Assembly: GCF_029936995.1 (NCBI RefSeq)
Contig: NZ_JAPYRE010000007.1
Span: 1-64,000 of the forward strand
Length of the DNA stretch: 64,000 bases
Source: Henriciella sp.
GTDB taxonomy: Bacteria; Pseudomonadota; Alphaproteobacteria; Caulobacterales; Hyphomonadaceae
Direction: 5' to 3'
This document shows, piece by piece, positions 1 through 10,628 of the stretch. A model generated the notes under the pieces. The model made no database searches and was not told the origin of the DNA. It saw nothing but the letters and a program-made list of their open reading frames with translations. Numbering within the stretch: position 1 is the stretch's first letter; each line of letters starts with the position of its first letter. The position numbers were made by a program, and so were the translations under genes.

Positions 1-248
1 CTCGGCGAAACCAGCCCGCTAAGGTGAGGAAGCGCCAAAAACTCCAGCCCCGAATAAGGGCAATTTTGGGAGCGGTTCAGAAAGGGCTAGACTCTCGAAA
101 TGAGTGAGGGACGCGTGGGGCTCAGGTCAGTCACGCAATCCGTGTCCGCTTCGTTCTGAGGTCGGGCCCGTTTCCTCACATCTCCAAGAGCTTGCTTTTC
201 GAGGTTTTGTTACTCACTTTCCTTGCCAGCTCTTCTAGCAATAATAGC
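1..248. other. left flank, no recognisable gene
   Basis: The stretch before the alkL stop codon holds only short open frames on both strands, none with a convincing ribosome-binding site or family motif. I also see no clear terminator hairpin with a T-run for the leftward alk operon. It may be decayed mobile-element sequence, but I could not recognise it. Confidence 0.4.
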
Positions 249-935
249 TTAAAACCGGTAGGCAATACCGATGTTGAGAATTGTTGGGTCCACCGAAATC
301 TTGCCTCTGACCGGCGCCCCGCCGAGTGTCCCAGAGATATCTGTTTCGAATGGCGTGTAACGTATATCGGCATTAGCAAACCAATTATCGCTCATTTGAT
401 AGCGCATTCCAACTTGGACAGCGGGCGCCCAGGCGTCTTTCAAGTCGAAGTCCGCGAGTGCATCCCCTTGTTCTTCCAGAAACAAGATTCGAGCGATACC
501 GGCACCAACATAAGGGCTAACGGATGAATTAGTCGAAAAGTGATATTGAAGCGACAAAACAGCAGGGCCATATTCCGTCTCTCCAACAGGCAGTCCTGCC
601 AAACTGCCGCTCCCTGCAAGATTAGCGCTGGCAGGCAAACCACCAAAGAAGTTCAACGCTACAGATGAATTCAAAAAATAGGAAACGTCGAAACTCAGCG
701 TGGTGTCATCGGTGATATTGACACCAGCCCCGGGTATTGGCGCACCGCCCGCGCTGATTGAATCCAACGTTTCGTTCGTGAATACTTTCGCCGCATTCAG
801 GCCAAAAAGCCAGTCGCCCTTGGAGTAAAGCGGTTCCGCATTTGCGACGCTGAACGACGAAAAGCCACCGATCATCGTGATTAACACAAACTTCGAGGCA
901 AAAGGCCCCTTGGATTTTACATTAGATTGTTTCAT
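249..935 (-). CDS. alkL: AlkL, OmpW-family outer membrane protein
   Basis: A 228-residue OmpW-family beta-barrel. The N-terminal signal peptide ends near the SVANAEP segment, and the protein ends in aromatic IAYRF as expected for an outer-membrane barrel. In the GPo1-type alkane system the OmpW homologue AlkL imports alkanes and related hydrophobic substrates across the outer membrane. The gene is the last of the leftward alk operon, 93 bases after alkK, with a strong AGGGAGGA ribosome site before ATG 935. The position at the operon end is the same as alkL in P. putida. The family call is firm; the alkane-import role is inferred from context, since OmpW proteins also occur outside alk operons. 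Confidence 0.85.
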   Translation of the reverse strand: MKQSNVKSKGPFASKFVLITMIGGFSSFSVANAEPLYSKGDWLFGLNAAKVFTNETLDSISAGGAPIPGAGVNITDDTTLSFDVSYFLNSSVALNFFGGLPASANLAGSGSLAGLPVGETEYGPAVLSLQYHFSTNSSVSPYVGAGIARILFLEEQGDALADFDLKDAWAPAVQVGMRYQMSDNWFANADIRYTPFETDISGTLGGAPVRGKISVDPTILNIGIAYRF

Positions 936-1028
936 TTATTCCTCCCTTTTGGTCGTTTTTTCGCGCCCTATGCGCGGTCGCAAACAGGCGGAACATGCGA
1001 TCCGCAAACCCGCTTGCCTGATTTCAGG

Positions 1029-2651
1029 CTACGCCAGAAGCACGTCCCCATAGGCTTCCCGCAGCTTGTTCTTCAGCACCTTACCGGTTGCGTTTCGTGG
1101 AAGCTCATCCACAAAAACGACCGTATCCGGGATCTGCCATTTGGCGACTTTGTCAGAAAAGAAGGCAATCAAATCCTTCTCTGACACTTTTGCTCCTGGT
1201 GCCTTGACCGCGACAAGGACCGGCCGTTCGTCCCATTTTTCATGTTTTGCCGCGATTGCGGCGGCATCCACGATACCGGGATGACCGACCGCGATGCCCT
1301 CAAGTTCGACGGTGGAAATCCATTCGCCGCCAGATTTTATGATGTCCTTGGAGCGATCCCGGATCGTCATGAACCCATCGGCATCAATCGAGGCCACATC
1401 GCCGGTTTCAAACCATCCATCGGATGCCAAAGTCGTGCCCGGCTCCGCACAAAAGTAGCTGTCTACGACCCAATGGCCGCGAATGCGAAGATTGCCTTGC
1501 GCCGCCCCATCCTCGGGAAGTGTGCTGCCTTCATCGTCAACGATCTTGAGTTCCACGCCATAGGGCGGGCGGCCCTGGCTTTCTCGCACTTTCGCCTGCT
1601 CTTCCTCGGTCATGCCTGCATGGCGTTCCAGCAAGGCATTCGCGGTCCCGAGAGGCGAGGTTTCGGTCATGCCCCAGGCGTGCACGACTTCGGTGCCATA
1701 TTTGTCGCGGAATTCGGCGATCATCGACGGGGGACAAGCCGACCCACCGACCACTGTCCGTGTGAGGGTTTCGGCTTTGGAGCCGAGTTTGTCGAGCGAT
1801 GCGAGAAGCCCCTGCCAGATTGTAGGAACACCAAGCGCGACCGTCACGCCTTCGTCGTCGATGAGCCGTGTAAGGCTGTCACCATCAAGTCCCGGACCAG
1901 GCAGGACCAGCTTTGCGCCGACCATCGCAGCAGCATATGGGATGCCCCAGGCATTGACGTGGAACATCGGAACCACGGGCATCATCACTTCGCGTGCTGA
2001 AATGTTCAGCGTATCGGGAAGGGCCGCGCCCAACGAATGTAACACCGTAGAGCGGTGCGAATACAGAACGCCCTTGGGGTTTCCTGTAGTCCCGGAAGTA
2101 TAGCAAAGGCTGGATGCATCATTCTCATCGACATCCACCCAATCGGCGTTTTCGTCGCCCGAGGCCAGGAAGTCCTCGTAGAACACAAGTCCGGGGATTT
2201 TTCTTGCTGCTTTTTCATCACGCACGGACATAAGAACGAAGGTATCGACAGTCGTCAGCTTCTCCTTGATCCCCTCAATGATCGGCAGGAACGTCTTGTC
2301 AAAAAAGATGACCCGATCTTTCGCGTGGTTGATGATATAGACAAGCTGTTCCGGGAAAAGGCGCGGATTGATCGTGTGACATACCATTCCACAGCAGGAA
2401 ATGCCAAAGTAGCATTCTAGATGCCGCGCATTGTTCCACGCGATCGTCGCCACGCGATCCCCTTTGAAGAGCCCCATCTTTGTCAGCGCCGAGCCGAGCT
2501 GCCGGGATCTGTCAGAAATACCTTTCCAGTTCGTCTTAGTCTTTGTGCCATCTGTTTCCACCGACACAATCTCGGTGTCGCCGTGGTAGCGAGCTCCGTG
2601 GTCGATCAGTGAATGAATGGTCAGTGGCATAGCCATCATCTGTCCGCGCAT
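1029..2651 (-). CDS. alkK: AlkK, medium-chain acyl-CoA synthetase
   Basis: A 540-residue AMP-forming acyl-CoA ligase. The P-loop-like AMP-binding motif [11 protein letters not shown] is near residue 190, the adenylation-core aspartate lies in GWFETGDVA, and the C-terminal lysine motif is in [11 protein letters not shown]. It activates the fatty acid made by AlkH to acyl-CoA for beta-oxidation. The chosen start (MRGQMM) resembles the GPo1 AlkK start as I remember it, and GAGGAAG lies five bases upstream. The gene follows alkJ in the order alkB-G-H-J-K-L. Length is normal and I see no damage. Confidence 0.9.
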   Translation of the reverse strand: MRGQMMAMPLTIHSLIDHGARYHGDTEIVSVETDGTKTKTNWKGISDRSRQLGSALTKMGLFKGDRVATIAWNNARHLECYFGISCCGMVCHTINPRLFPEQLVYIINHAKDRVIFFDKTFLPIIEGIKEKLTTVDTFVLMSVRDEKAARKIPGLVFYEDFLASGDENADWVDVDENDASSLCYTSGTTGNPKGVLYSHRSTVLHSLGAALPDTLNISAREVMMPVVPMFHVNAWGIPYAAAMVGAKLVLPGPGLDGDSLTRLIDDEGVTVALGVPTIWQGLLASLDKLGSKAETLTRTVVGGSACPPSMIAEFRDKYGTEVVHAWGMTETSPLGTANALLERHAGMTEEEQAKVRESQGRPPYGVELKIVDDEGSTLPEDGAAQGNLRIRGHWVVDSYFCAEPGTTLASDGWFETGDVASIDADGFMTIRDRSKDIIKSGGEWISTVELEGIAVGHPGIVDAAAIAAKHEKWDERPVLVAVKAPGAKVSEKDLIAFFSDKVAKWQIPDTVVFVDELPRNATGKVLKNKLREAYGDVLLA

Positions 2652-2777
2652 TTGGCTTCCTCTTCAGAACTTGAATTTTGGGTTGGAATCGTGCCGTTCT
2701 GAAACTGCTCGAAGCTTCTTACAATAAACCCCATCGCCCCCTGACACCGGACTGTTTTTCGCTTTTCATCATAAAGT

Positions 2778-4406
2778 TCAGGCAACTGAACGACTCCTGT
2801 CAAAAATACGCACCTGCCCCAGAATGATCTCGGCCGCATTCTCAGCGATGACCATGGTCGGGGCGTTGGTGTTTCCAGCGACAAGGCTTGGCATGATGGA
2901 TGCGTCCACCACTCGCAGCCCAGATACACCGCGAACCTTAAGCTCGGGGTCGACCACAGAATCCTTGTCCGCACCCATTCGGCATGTACCAACCGGATGA
3001 TAGATTGTTTCTGCGCTTTCCCGAATGAATGCCGCGATCTCATCGTCGGTCTGTACGGATTTACCGGGGTGCACTTCGTATTTGCTGTGCGCAGACATTG
3101 CCGGCGCTTCGAGTATCCTGCGCCCAGCTTTGAAGGCTGCAATCATCGTTCCCATATCTTCCGGATCGCCAAGATAATTCGGCTGAATCAGAGGATCGTC
3201 CATAGGATCCGGGCTTTTGAGGCCAATATAGCCGCGGCTCTTGGGCAAAAGATCGCAGATGTGAAGCGTATAGCCATAACCAAAAGCGATCTTGCGGCCA
3301 TGATCTTTCAGATATGTGGGCAGGAAGTGAAACTGAACATTCGGCCTATCGCGGTCAGGGGACGACTTAATGAACCCACCGCTTTCCGCAACATTTGACG
3401 TGAGAAACCCTTTACGTCTGAAGATGTAGGAAAGCAAACCACCAATGCCACGCGGCAGAAAGCTGGGCGCGACACCGATCGGGCGCCGTGAGCTAGCAGC
3501 ATGCATAATCGTTACATCGAGGTGGTCGGCCATGTTCTTGCCAACCTCGGGAAGGTCGTGAACGACGGCTAGACCATGCCGTTTAATTTCTTGGGCATCC
3601 CCGATACCGGACAGAAGGAGAAGTTGAGGCGAATTCACGGCCCCGCCAGACAGGATCACCTCGCCGCCGGCATTGAGACGCAGTTGGCGATATTCGCCGC
3701 CCTGCCGCAAGGTGACACCCGTTGCGGACTTTTCTTCCATGACGACGCGGGTCACCCGGGCTTCGGTGATGACTTCAAGATTGGAACGGGACTCAGCCCC
3801 ACGGAGAAAGGCTTGCGCCGAACTCCAGCGCCGTCCGTCCTTTTGCGTGACCTGATACATGCCCAGGCCCTCTTGTTCGGCGCTGTTGAAATCGCCGTTG
3901 TGGGGGATCTGCAGTTCGCGCCCAGCCTGTACGAAATCGCGGCTCAAAGGGTTCACGGTTTTCAGCTCGCTCACGGAAAGCTCGCCGCCCTTACCATGAC
4001 TATCGGTTGCTCCGAACCGATGGTTGTCTTCGATCCGCTTGAACAGGTCTGTCATGCGGTCCCAGCCCCAGACATCCGTGCCTGCCTCGGACGCCCAGTA
4101 GTCGTAATCGGCCTTGTGCCCGCGGATATAGACCATGGCGTTGATGGACGACGACCCGCCCAGTGTTTTGCCACGAGGCCAGAACAGTCTACGGCCATTC
4201 AAATGTTCTTGTGGTTCGGTATCGAATGCCCAGTTCAGCTTTTTGCTATTGGCCAACAATGCGATCCCCACTGGCATGTGAATCAGGGGGTTCTTATCCT
4301 TTGGGCCCGCTTCGATAAGCGCGACGCGTTTTGCCGGGTTTGCAGACAACCGGTTGGCCAGAACGCAACCGGCGGATCCGGCGCCGACGATGATATAGTC
4401 GTACAT
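2778..4406 (-). CDS. alkJ: AlkJ, membrane-associated GMC alcohol dehydrogenase
   Basis: An FAD-dependent GMC-family oxidoreductase of 542 residues. The N-terminal dinucleotide-binding motif is [16 protein letters not shown], the GMC signature lies around GGSSSINAM, and the C-terminal catalytic histidine is in [10 protein letters not shown]. AlkJ oxidises primary medium-chain alcohols to aldehydes and passes electrons to the respiratory chain. The frame is open further upstream, but ATG 4406 is chosen because AGGGAGAG sits just before it and the FAD motif then starts at residue 4. It lies between alkH and alkK in the alk operon. Confidence 0.9.
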   Translation of the reverse strand: MYDYIIVGAGSAGCVLANRLSANPAKRVALIEAGPKDKNPLIHMPVGIALLANSKKLNWAFDTEPQEHLNGRRLFWPRGKTLGGSSSINAMVYIRGHKADYDYWASEAGTDVWGWDRMTDLFKRIEDNHRFGATDSHGKGGELSVSELKTVNPLSRDFVQAGRELQIPHNGDFNSAEQEGLGMYQVTQKDGRRWSSAQAFLRGAESRSNLEVITEARVTRVVMEEKSATGVTLRQGGEYRQLRLNAGGEVILSGGAVNSPQLLLLSGIGDAQEIKRHGLAVVHDLPEVGKNMADHLDVTIMHAASSRRPIGVAPSFLPRGIGGLLSYIFRRKGFLTSNVAESGGFIKSSPDRDRPNVQFHFLPTYLKDHGRKIAFGYGYTLHICDLLPKSRGYIGLKSPDPMDDPLIQPNYLGDPEDMGTMIAAFKAGRRILEAPAMSAHSKYEVHPGKSVQTDDEIAAFIRESAETIYHPVGTCRMGADKDSVVDPELKVRGVSGLRVVDASIMPSLVAGNTNAPTMVIAENAAEIILGQVRIFDRSRSVA

Positions 4407-4437
4407 TTCTTCTCTCCCTATTGGTTCCGGGCGGCTG

Positions 4438-5883
4438 TTATCCAAGCACCCGGACCACGATGTTTATGAGGCGGCGTACAAAGCCCGTGTAAGGCGGGAA
4501 AAGCATGTGAGTGATGGAGTGATTTTCCTCCAGAACGGCTTTTTCATGCGAAAAGGCCTTGAAGCCGTATTCGCCATGGGCCGCCCCGATGCCGGAGTTG
4601 TTGACGCCGCCGAATGGCAGGTTCGGGTGCAGGAAATGCACCACTGTAAGGTTTACGCCCACGGCGCCCGAAGAGGTGCGCGTGATAATCTGGTCAGCGA
4701 AGTCCTTGCTTTTGTCGAAGATATAAAGAGCAAGGGGCTTGGGGTTTGCGTTGATCTTGTCGATAACTTTGTCCAGATCAACATATTCGATGATCGGCAA
4801 AATTGGCCCGAACAGCTCTTCCTGAGTGATTTCCATATCATCCGAAACCTCGGAAATCAGCGTCGGGGCAACGAAGTTCTGGCCCGCATCGGTCTGACCG
4901 CCCTGAAGGATACTTGCGCCTTTGGCACGGGCATCCTCGATCAGGTTGCGCAGCCGGTCAAAATGCCTATCGTTCACGATCCGGCAATAGTCGGGCGTTG
5001 CTTTTTGTGCCTCGGGCGTTTTCCCATAGACCCGACCGATCTCGGCCTGAAGCGCGGTCTTGAACGCGGCCGATACATCGCGGTGCACATACACATGATC
5101 GGGGGCGATACAGGTCTGACCGTTGTTTGAGAACTTGCCCCAGACGATGTTTCGCGCGGCCTTTTTGATATTGGCGTTGGGCCCGACGATAGTGGGCGAC
5201 TTGCCACCAAGTTCCAGAGTGACCGATGTCAGGCTTTTTGCCGCCGCCTCCATCACGACCTTGCCGATCGCCGGGCTGCCCGTGAAGAATATGTGGTCGA
5301 AGGGCAGTGACAGAAGCTCCTGGGAAACCAAGGCATCGCCTTCGATGACCTTGACCAGATCCGGTGTGAACGCCTCTTCCACGATGTCGGTGATGACCTG
5401 GGCCGCATTCGGTGTCATTTCGGACGGCTTGATAATGGCGCTGTTGCCGGCCGCGATTGCCGAAACCAGCGGCCCGAGCGAAAGATTCACCGGATAATTC
5501 CAGGGCGCGATGATCAGGCATACACCCTTGGCCTCGGGGCGAACCCGTGCCTTGGTGCCAAACACCCCCAAAGTGGCGCGCGCCCGTTTGGGGCGCATCC
5601 ACGACTTCAGATGGTGTTTGGTGTGCCGGATTTCCTGAAGCACAGGAAAGATCTCGGTCAGTTTCACTTCTTCGGCGGGTTTGCGAAAATCAGCCGCGCA
5701 AGCCGCGATGATTTTGTCCTCGTTCCGTTTGACGGCCTCTGCCAGGCGGTCCAGCTGTGCGATACGTGCCTTGCGGTCAAAGACCGCCCGCCGGGCAAGT
5801 TGTGCTCGAATCTGGGTGTCAAACGCCGCTCGGATGTCATCGGCACCGGCTGTTTTGGCGGGAAATGAGGCAACCTGATTCAT
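4438..5883 (-). CDS. alkH: AlkH, aldehyde dehydrogenase
   Basis: An NAD(P)-dependent aldehyde dehydrogenase of 481 residues, close to the usual length for AlkH. Visible motifs are the Rossmann-entry APWNYP, the catalytic glutamate in LELGGKSP and the catalytic cysteine in [10 protein letters not shown]. It oxidises medium-chain aldehydes to fatty acids. The hydrophobic C-terminus may associate with the membrane. The frame is open well upstream into alkG, but ATG 5883, ten bases after the alkG stop, fits the operon and the family N-terminus. It sits between alkG and alkJ. Confidence 0.9.
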   Translation of the reverse strand: MNQVASFPAKTAGADDIRAAFDTQIRAQLARRAVFDRKARIAQLDRLAEAVKRNEDKIIAACAADFRKPAEEVKLTEIFPVLQEIRHTKHHLKSWMRPKRARATLGVFGTKARVRPEAKGVCLIIAPWNYPVNLSLGPLVSAIAAGNSAIIKPSEMTPNAAQVITDIVEEAFTPDLVKVIEGDALVSQELLSLPFDHIFFTGSPAIGKVVMEAAAKSLTSVTLELGGKSPTIVGPNANIKKAARNIVWGKFSNNGQTCIAPDHVYVHRDVSAAFKTALQAEIGRVYGKTPEAQKATPDYCRIVNDRHFDRLRNLIEDARAKGASILQGGQTDAGQNFVAPTLISEVSDDMEITQEELFGPILPIIEYVDLDKVIDKINANPKPLALYIFDKSKDFADQIITRTSSGAVGVNLTVVHFLHPNLPFGGVNNSGIGAAHGEYGFKAFSHEKAVLEENHSITHMLFPPYTGFVRRLINIVVRVLG

Positions 5884-5893
5884 GTTCACGCTC

Positions 5894-6367
5894 TTATTTT
5901 TCTTCGTAGAGGACATAGTCCTCTTTCGTGGCACCACAGTCCGGGCAGCACCAATCATCGGGGATCTGGCTGAACAAAGTTCCCGGCGGAAAACCTTCGT
6001 GTTCGTCGCCAAGGGCTTCGTCGTAGATATGACCGCATGTGATGCAAAGCCATTTCCGGTAGGCGGTTCCGGCGGCGGGGGCCGCCTGTGCCACCGGAGC
6101 AGGCGGCGGTGCGGCGGCAGGAGCGGCAACCGCCACGGGTGCGGGTGCCGGGGCCGGAGCGGATGTCGGTGCCGGTGCCGGGGTTGGTGTAGGCGCTGCG
6201 GCTTCTCCGATCAGCAAAAAGTCCTCTTTGTCGCGGACCGCGCAATCGGGGCACGCAAAGTCTTCGGGCACTTGCGACCACGGCGTTCCCGGCGGGAAAC
6301 CTTCATGCGGGTGGCCCTGGATTTCATCGTAGGTGTATCCGCAATCCGGGCATTGATATTTGGCCAT
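5894..6367 (-). CDS. alkG: AlkG, two-domain rubredoxin
   Basis: A 157-residue protein with two rubredoxin domains, roughly residues 1-52 and 104-157. Each has both iron-binding cysteine pairs: CPDCG with CPDC in the first, CITCG with CPDCG in the second. A long proline/alanine linker joins them. AlkG carries electrons from the reductase AlkT to the hydroxylase AlkB. The two-domain architecture is that of GPo1 AlkG; most rubredoxins have a single domain. Nothing is missing from either metal site. A good ribosome site (GGGAGGAA) precedes ATG 6367. Confidence 0.93.
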   Translation of the reverse strand: MAKYQCPDCGYTYDEIQGHPHEGFPPGTPWSQVPEDFACPDCAVRDKEDFLLIGEAAAPTPTPAPAPTSAPAPAPAPVAVAAPAAAPPPAPVAQAAPAAGTAYRKWLCITCGHIYDEALGDEHEGFPPGTLFSQIPDDWCCPDCGATKEDYVLYEEK

Positions 6368-6490
6368 TGTTCATTCCTCCCTTACACACATGAGTTGACA
6401 GGCAAGCACATGCGTCGTCCCAGATTTTCTGTCGGTTGTGTCTGCGGCCCCGTCTTCGAGTGCGAGCAAGGGGCTGTTTGTCAGGTCAGG

Positions 6491-6511
6491 GTTGGCCCCA
6501 TCGGGGCCAAC
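6491..6511 (-). other. strong hairpin in the alkB-alkG intergenic gap
   Basis: A perfect 9-bp inverted repeat (GTTGGCCCC / GGGGCCAAC) with a 3-base loop lies in the 174-base gap between alkB and alkG. No T-run follows it on the minus strand, so it is not a classical terminator. It could stabilise or process the operon mRNA and set the alkB to alkG ratio; that role is inference. Confidence 0.5.
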
Positions 6512-6541
6512 GCCTTTGTCTGAGATGCCAAGCCTTGGGTT

Positions 6542-7772
6542 TTATTCGGCGGGCATTGCGGCAGGCTGCGCAGGTGCGACCGACCCGAATTTGCGGTCAT
6601 AGTAGTCGCGCATACCGGGTTCGATCTGGATCTTGTTCAGATCGCCTTTGGCCCAGTCCAGGACACGATGATCCATGATCGACCGGAACCAGGAGGGGAT
6701 CAGCGCGGCAAAGAACATCCCGGGATAGCCCGAAGGAAGCGCAGGCAGATCCTTGAAGTCCCGCAGGGATTGATAGGACCGCGTCGGGTGCGCGTGGTGG
6801 TCCGAGTGCCGCTGCAGGTGGAACAGGATCAGGTTGGACATGATATGGTTCGAGTTCCACGAATGGTGCGGCTTCTGATGCTCATACTTGCCGTTGGGCA
6901 GTTTTTCGCGCAGCAAGCCATAATGCTCGATATAGTTGGCCGAAGTCAGCTGCCACCATCCGTACGCCATCTGAATGGGCAGGAACACAAGCATGATGGG
7001 CCCGAAGAATGCCAGCAGCCCGGCGTAAAGAACGACGGTAATGATCAGCGGCTGAAGAATTTCGTTATCCAGGCTCCAGACGCTCTTACCACTCCGCTCA
7101 AGGCGCACCTCTTCTAGCTCCCAAGCGCGTTTGAAAGCCCCGGGGATTTCGCGGGTTGCGAAAGAATAGATGTTTTCGCCCATACGCGAGGTTGCCGGGT
7201 CTTTCGGGGTGGCCACGTCACGGTGGTGCCCTTTGTTATGTTCGATGAAGAAGTGGCCATAGCCCACCACTGCCAGCACCAGTTTTGCCATCCAGCGATC
7301 AAAAGCTTCCTTCTTGTGACCGAGTTCATGGCCGGTGTTCAGCGCCAAACCGTTGACGACCCCCAGCGACAGTGCCAGCGCGACGAATTCGAGCGCATTC
7401 AGAGAATGGGTTGCGACCCACCAGCAAGACCCGATCAAAGCCGCATAATGCATGGGCACCGTCAGATAAGTAAGCACGCGATAATATCGGTCTCTTTCAA
7501 GATCAGGTACGGCCGATTCGGGGGGATTGGAAAAATCCTCGCCAAACATAGCGTCCAGCATCGGAACCGCCAGATACCATAAAATCAGCACAGTCCCGTA
7601 CCAGATGCTCCAGCCGGTTACCGAGACCAGAGCCGGTTACCGAGACCAGATACAGTCCGATTAGCGGCGTTGCCGGCCAGAATACGGACAAAATCCAAAA
7701 ATACCGTTTCTTATCAACGTATACTTCATCGGCGCCAGCTTGCGCCGTGGACGCTTGGCTTAGATCGCTCAT
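6542..7772 (-). pseudogene. alkB: alkB alkane 1-monooxygenase, frameshifted by 19-bp duplication
   Basis: Integral-membrane di-iron alkane hydroxylase, split over two frames. Translation from ATG 7772 (ribosome site GGGAGGAG) gives the expected start through GLYLVSVTG, then leaves the family sequence at a perfect 19-bp tandem duplication (7612-7649) and stops after 89 residues. The second frame carries the rest: the histidine boxes HELGH, HNKGHH and HLQRHSDHH. Deleting one repeat copy gives a 403-residue protein reading smoothly through VTGWSIWYGTVLILWY, including the tryptophan matching W55 of GPo1 AlkB. Restart at an internal GTG (7591) would lack the N-terminal membrane segment. The gene is otherwise undamaged, so the lesion is recent, phase-variable or an assembly error. 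Confidence 0.92.
7612..7649. repeat. perfect 19-bp tandem duplication inside alkB
   Basis: The 19-base unit agccggttaccgagaccag occurs twice with no gap, at 7612-7630 and 7631-7649. Because 19 is not a multiple of three, it shifts the alkB frame. No other sequence in the gene is disturbed. Short perfect tandem repeats can contract by replication slippage, so the change could be reversible. Confidence 0.97.
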
Positions 7773-7896
7773 AGTCTACTCCTCCCAAGGAAAAGGCTGT
7801 TGTAAGTTTCTGTATTGGCCAGAAGAGCATCTCCTTTTCGTACTTGCTGCTTCTTGCCGCTTGGAATTAAGCTGCCTCTCAATCAGGTCACCCCAC

Positions 7897-7916
7897 AACT
7901 ACACGTTCGTGTAGTT
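7897..7916. promoter_or_regulatory. 20-bp palindrome, candidate AlkS operator
   Basis: The sequence AACTACACGTTCGTGTAGTT is an inverted repeat with perfect 9-base arms and a 2-base centre. It lies in the divergent region between alkB (start 7772) and alkS (start 7983). AlkS is a LuxR/MalT-type activator that controls both the alkB operon and itself in the GPo1 system, so this is the obvious candidate binding site. Binding is inferred, not shown. Confidence 0.6.
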
Positions 7917-7982
7917 TAGAGTTTTTGTGCGCTAGGTAAGATGTCGGCACGCCTACGATACATCACTTTCAGGGAGGGAGGG

Positions 7983-10598
7983 ATGATTAAGACCTCCAGC
8001 GCAATCCCGAACGACATCTACGATTTTCTGGAACGCATGAATGTCCGTCAAAAGAAATTGACTCAGGGCTGCCTGAGACGTGACAGACTGGATATTGCGG
8101 GACACCCCGGCGCGAAATGCCTCCTTTATCAGGCACCTCGCGGCTTCGGCAAATCAGTGCAGATCGCCTTGTGCGCCCAATCGGCTGCCGACCGAGGAGA
8201 CGATTGTATCTATCTGGACCTGTCGTCGTTCTGGCCAGAGAGCGTCTCTGAAGCGGACCTTATTGCAACCGCGATTGTCGCAATGCTTTCGCCACCGGAC
8301 CTTCCCGTCACGTCCGGTGATCGCGGCCCAGAGATCATCGCACTGCGCCTTCTTTTCGATTGGAAAAGACCCGTCATGATTTGCTTGGACGGCGTTTCTG
8401 ACTCTGCCGCCACACAGAGATTTCTGAAAACGATCACCCTGGAAACGCCAGAAGCCGTTCGACTGGTAGTAAGCGGGCACCAACCGGGCACGTTGGTCAC
8501 CCTGTCGGTAGTTTCGCATGTGGTTACGATCGGTCCAAGAGAGTTAAGCTTCACTCTTGACGAGACATGTTCAATTCTACCGTTGGAAGCCGACCGGGCG
8601 ACGAAGATATACAACAAGACGGCTGGTTGGCCGCTTCTATGCGCACTGGCTGGCAAATCGAAAGCATCAGGCGACGCGATCGCTGACCTTTCAGAGGTTC
8701 AGGCATACTTCGAAACCGACGTACTGGCACAGATTACGCGGCCGCTCCTCGATCACCTGATTAACGCCAGTTGGCTGGAGGAAATCACGGCAGACTGCAG
8801 CGATTATGTGTTCAAGATTAACGATTCCAGTTGCAAATTGGCAGAACTAGCATCGCGCCACGGGCTTTTGATATCCAGCGTTGAAAAACCAAAATGCTAT
8901 GAAATGAACCGGGCCCTGAAAGAGTACCTGCGCAATCGTTTCATCGAAGCAAATGGATCGCGTCGGTCGTATTTCCTAAAACGTATCGCATTCTGGCATT
9001 GGCGAAAAAAAGAGTACCGTTTGGTCGTGGATGTTGCTCTTCGCGCACACGATCACAACTGGGCCAAACGGCTAACTGATCAAGCTCTGTTCGATCTAGC
9101 CCTGAGACAAGGAGAGATTGAGGCCTTGACGATCTGGTTCACGGGCATTCCCAGAGCCAAACTGCTTCAGATGCCATCCTTGGCTATCGGATATGCTTGG
9201 GTGCTGTACTTCAGTCAACGCGCACAGGAAGCACAGGATGTGCTTTCCAGGCTGAACGACCAGAGGGTTTCCGCACCTTCGGAGGAGGAAGATTCGAATG
9301 GCTGGGGGAAACTGGTGCATGCCATCGGTCTTGCCACCCACGATGAATTGAAAGAAAGCGATGAAAGATGCGCGGCCTGGGTTGATACCTATGGGTCGGC
9401 CAATCCTGTCGGCCATGCCGCGGCACAGACGTGCAGAGCATTCATCGCCGCTTCCGGCAGGCAGTTTGCTGCCCTTTCAGATCAAATAGCCTCCGCCACG
9501 GTCGTGAGCGGCGCGGTCCGTCACCGTTATGCGTTTGGCTGGCTTGCTGCTGCTGGGATTCTGGCTAAGCTGCTCAATGGCGACATCTATGGCGCGCGCA
9601 GCGAGATTCGTCGCGCACAGAAAAACGAAAACGTCGCCCATGAGCGCACACCCTTTATCAAAGGAATGCTCGCGGCCTTCGAGCTTCAGGTCCAAACAGA
9701 AGAAGAGTCGATCACACCCGATGAGCGTCTTGTGCAAGAGGCTCTGGATTTTGCGCTGGAATTCGGGGTGACGGATGTGGTGTGGAACACCGTCCGAAGC
9801 GCGGCCGAGATCTATATTCGCCAGGGTGACACATTGCAGGCGTTCTTGTTGCTTGAACGTTGCCGCCTGATGGCAAAGGATCGCGGTCTGAAGCGGCTGG
9901 GCATTCTGGTGCGATTGGGCTCCGAAGTCTTTGCTATGGGAACCCGAACCAGCACTCCGCTCTCGACCGAGCCGCTTCCGTCCGACGAAGACCTGCTGTT
10001 TCTGCCAAACCAGAATCGCGCCATCCAGGCGGAAATCGCCTTGCTAGAAGCCTCAAGATTTCTGCGAGACGGCAAACTGGGCCTGGCCGAGATGCACGCT
10101 CGAAAAGCCCTTTCCAACTTTTCCGCCGTCCGAGACCAACGCGGAGAAATCAGGGCGCAATATACGCTTGCGACTGCAATTTATCTGATGGGCGAAAAAA
10201 AGCAGGCGCTGAAAAGAATCGCCGATGCCGATCTGAAGGCACAACAACTGGGCGCTTTCAGGTCCTTGATAAACAGGCGGCATTTTCTGCGTGTCATCAG
10301 TCCAGCGGCGAAAGCGTTCTTGGATCAACGGACAACTCAGGTCGCCAGGACCAAAGTACCTGCGCATGATGTGCAGATTACTGAACGCCCCTTTGCATAT
10401 AGATCGGCCCCCATAAGTCAGAAGCAGGTAATCGTCCTGCAACATGCCGCACTTGGGCTGAGCAACAAGGAAATTGCAGTGCGCATGCATGTCACGGAAG
10501 ACACCGTGAAGTGGCATTTCAGAAAAATTTTGCGTGGTCTAAACGTCGCCAATCGCACCGAGGCAGTAATGGCTGCGCGCTCGCTTAGCCTCATCTAA
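7983..10598 (+). CDS. alkS: AlkS, MalT/LuxR-type alkane-responsive regulator
   Basis: An 871-residue ATP-dependent regulator. A Walker A motif (APRGFGKS) is near residue 45, a long helical sensor/repeat region fills the middle, and a LuxR helix-turn-helix (LSNKEIAVRMHVTEDTVKWH) is at the C-terminus. Size and architecture match GPo1 AlkS, which activates the alk operon in response to alkanes. The start at 7983 is preferred over an in-frame ATG at 7941 because a purine-rich GGGAGGGAGGG stretch precedes it, although the spacing is tight. It is divergent from alkB and followed 30 bases later by alkT, as in the alkST pair. Confidence 0.88.
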   Translation: MIKTSSAIPNDIYDFLERMNVRQKKLTQGCLRRDRLDIAGHPGAKCLLYQAPRGFGKSVQIALCAQSAADRGDDCIYLDLSSFWPESVSEADLIATAIVAMLSPPDLPVTSGDRGPEIIALRLLFDWKRPVMICLDGVSDSAATQRFLKTITLETPEAVRLVVSGHQPGTLVTLSVVSHVVTIGPRELSFTLDETCSILPLEADRATKIYNKTAGWPLLCALAGKSKASGDAIADLSEVQAYFETDVLAQITRPLLDHLINASWLEEITADCSDYVFKINDSSCKLAELASRHGLLISSVEKPKCYEMNRALKEYLRNRFIEANGSRRSYFLKRIAFWHWRKKEYRLVVDVALRAHDHNWAKRLTDQALFDLALRQGEIEALTIWFTGIPRAKLLQMPSLAIGYAWVLYFSQRAQEAQDVLSRLNDQRVSAPSEEEDSNGWGKLVHAIGLATHDELKESDERCAAWVDTYGSANPVGHAAAQTCRAFIAASGRQFAALSDQIASATVVSGAVRHRYAFGWLAAAGILAKLLNGDIYGARSEIRRAQKNENVAHERTPFIKGMLAAFELQVQTEEESITPDERLVQEALDFALEFGVTDVVWNTVRSAAEIYIRQGDTLQAFLLLERCRLMAKDRGLKRLGILVRLGSEVFAMGTRTSTPLSTEPLPSDEDLLFLPNQNRAIQAEIALLEASRFLRDGKLGLAEMHARKALSNFSAVRDQRGEIRAQYTLATAIYLMGEKKQALKRIADADLKAQQLGAFRSLINRRHFLRVISPAAKAFLDQRTTQVARTKVPAHDVQITERPFAYRSAPISQKQVIVLQHAALGLSNKEIAVRMHVTEDTVKWHFRKILRGLNVANRTEAVMAARSLSLI

Positions 10599-10628
10599 AC
10601 AATCGGTAAACCCGGGGAGGAAAGAAAC

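Noticed and set aside
192-527. Plus-strand frame overlapping alkL
   Set aside because: Antisense to a well-supported OmpW-family gene; no motif.
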